Origin: DASQDN01 sp035630195
GTDB taxonomy: Bacteria; Acidobacteriota; Terriglobia; Bryobacterales; Bryobacteraceae
Reading direction: 5' to 3'
Assembly (NCBI GenBank): GCA_035630195.1
Contig: DASQLD010000698.1
Location: 1 to 6,487, forward strand
Length of the DNA stretch: 6,487 bases
Part shown: positions 5,952 through 6,487 of the stretch, piece after piece
Numbering within the stretch: position 1 is the first letter of the stretch
Layout of the letters: each line of letters opens with the position of its first letter
Program-made: the position numbers and the translations under genes
The notes under the pieces: generated by a model
The model's database searches: none
What the model saw: only the letters and a program-made list of their open reading frames with translations
Told to the model about the DNA's origin: nothing

Positions 5952-6487
5952 TTAGGTGTTCTTTTCGGGTTCGCGTGAACCCATGGTCTTTTGAACGCTG
6001 CCGTCGGATGGCGCCACCGGGATGAGGCCCATTTCCGCTTTGAACTGCTTTACTAGCTCATTGGCGCGCAGCTTTTCGGCTTCCTCTTCGATCTTGAAAC
6101 GCTGTTGGTCCACGTTGCCGAGCGCCATATCCATGCGAGCTTCGTTGACCGCCGTCTCTTCTTCGATCTTGCGAACCATTTCGTCGTGAGTCTGGCTAAT
6201 GCCGGCAACCTCGAACTGTTCGAGCGAATCGGCGACCTTCTTTTGCCATTGCGCTCGTCGATAGTCGCGGATCGCGTTCATGGCTTCATGGGTCTTGCGC
6301 TCTTTCTCGCGAAGGAACGCCTGCTTCACGTTCATCGCCTTGTCGAAGGCGGCGCGCGCGGTGGCCAGTTGTCCCTGGGTTCGCGCGAGGGCAGAGCGCA
6401 ACTGCTCGAGTTGGACAGCGAAACTACCCGCCAAGTCGTCGCGGCCACCCTGGATCGCGGCTTTAATCTTTGAGGCGAGTGTGTCCA
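5952..6487 (-). CDS. PspA/IM30 (Vipp1)-family coiled-coil protein, N-terminus outside window
   Basis: The frame is open from the right edge to the TAA at 5954-5952, giving 177 residues of a protein whose start lies beyond the window. A TTG at 6434 could pass for a start, but the frame continues upstream with family-like sequence (SKIKAAIQGGRDDLA), which matches the PspA segment ending in a REDLA-like motif. The visible part is almost all charged helix. A long coiled coil of about 100 residues is followed by a second helical block (VADSLEQFEVAGISQTHDEM then KIEEETAVNEARMDMAL) matching the later PspA helices. A short, probably disordered, Pro/Ser tail ends the protein. PspA proteins are usually about 220-230 residues, so roughly the first 70-80, including the membrane-binding amphipathic helix, should lie outside. 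PspA/Vipp1 are peripheral inner-membrane proteins of the ESCRT-III superfamily that polymerise to protect or reshape membranes. As the first visible gene it may supply the membrane-acting polymer of this operon. A looser PspA-like coiled-coil protein is the main alternative. Confidence 0.85.
   Translation of the reverse strand, partial: DTLASKIKAAIQGGRDDLAGSFAVQLEQLRSALARTQGQLATARAAFDKAMNVKQAFLREKERKTHEAMNAIRDYRRAQWQKKVADSLEQFEVAGISQTHDEMVRKIEEETAVNEARMDMALGNVDQQRFKIEEEAEKLRANELVKQFKAEMGLIPVAPSDGSVQKTMGSREPEKNT

Noticed and set aside
6432..6434. TTG at 6434 as the start of the PspA-like gene
   Set aside because: The frame stays open to the window edge, and the upstream 17 residues (DTLASKIKAAIQGGRDD) continue the PspA-like pattern. 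The gene is therefore cut by the window and is not a short 160-residue protein.

Overview
The window is almost entirely coding, and every supported gene lies on the minus strand, so transcription runs from right to left. Six genes follow one another with gaps of 32, -4 (overlap), 0, 14 and 10 bases. This is the spacing of a single operon. Both end genes are cut by the window: the first gene lacks its 5' end at the right edge, and the last gene lacks its 3' end at the left edge. No promoter or terminator falls inside the window. There are no RNA genes, mobile elements, CRISPR arrays or long repeats.

In transcription order the genes are: (1) a PspA/IM30-family coiled-coil protein (5952-6487, partial); (2) a 602-residue protein with an inner-membrane anchor, a periplasmic substrate-binding domain and a C-terminal OmpA-type peptidoglycan-binding domain (4111-5919); (3) an ABC permease resembling the nitrate/sulfonate/taurine class (3320-4114); (4) its ABC ATPase (2495-3319); (5) an unrecognised membrane protein with two N-terminal hydrophobic segments and a long cytoplasmic coiled coil (1635-2480); (6) an AAA+ ATPase with a degenerate N-terminal AAA-like half and an intact C-terminal AAA module (1-1624, partial).

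The host is a Gram-negative-type (diderm) bacterium: it has an OmpA-like peptidoglycan-binding domain and a periplasmic receptor with several cysteines. The moderately high GC and codon choice would suit Acidobacteriota, Proteobacteria or a similar soil lineage. The assignment to Acidobacteriota is only a guess.

The set looks less like a nutrient importer than like an envelope-sensing or membrane-remodelling module. The receptor is tied to both the inner membrane and the cell wall. The permease has a degenerate EAA loop. No catabolic gene is present. The ABC genes sit between a PspA-like protein (PspA and Vipp1 belong to the ESCRT-III superfamily) and an AAA+ ATPase whose pore loop has the W-x-G-x-x-E pattern seen in Vps4, katanin and Msp1. 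The working inference is a bacterial ESCRT-III/Vps4-like pair coupled to a cell-wall-anchored ABC sensor, with the two-TM coiled-coil protein as a possible adaptor.
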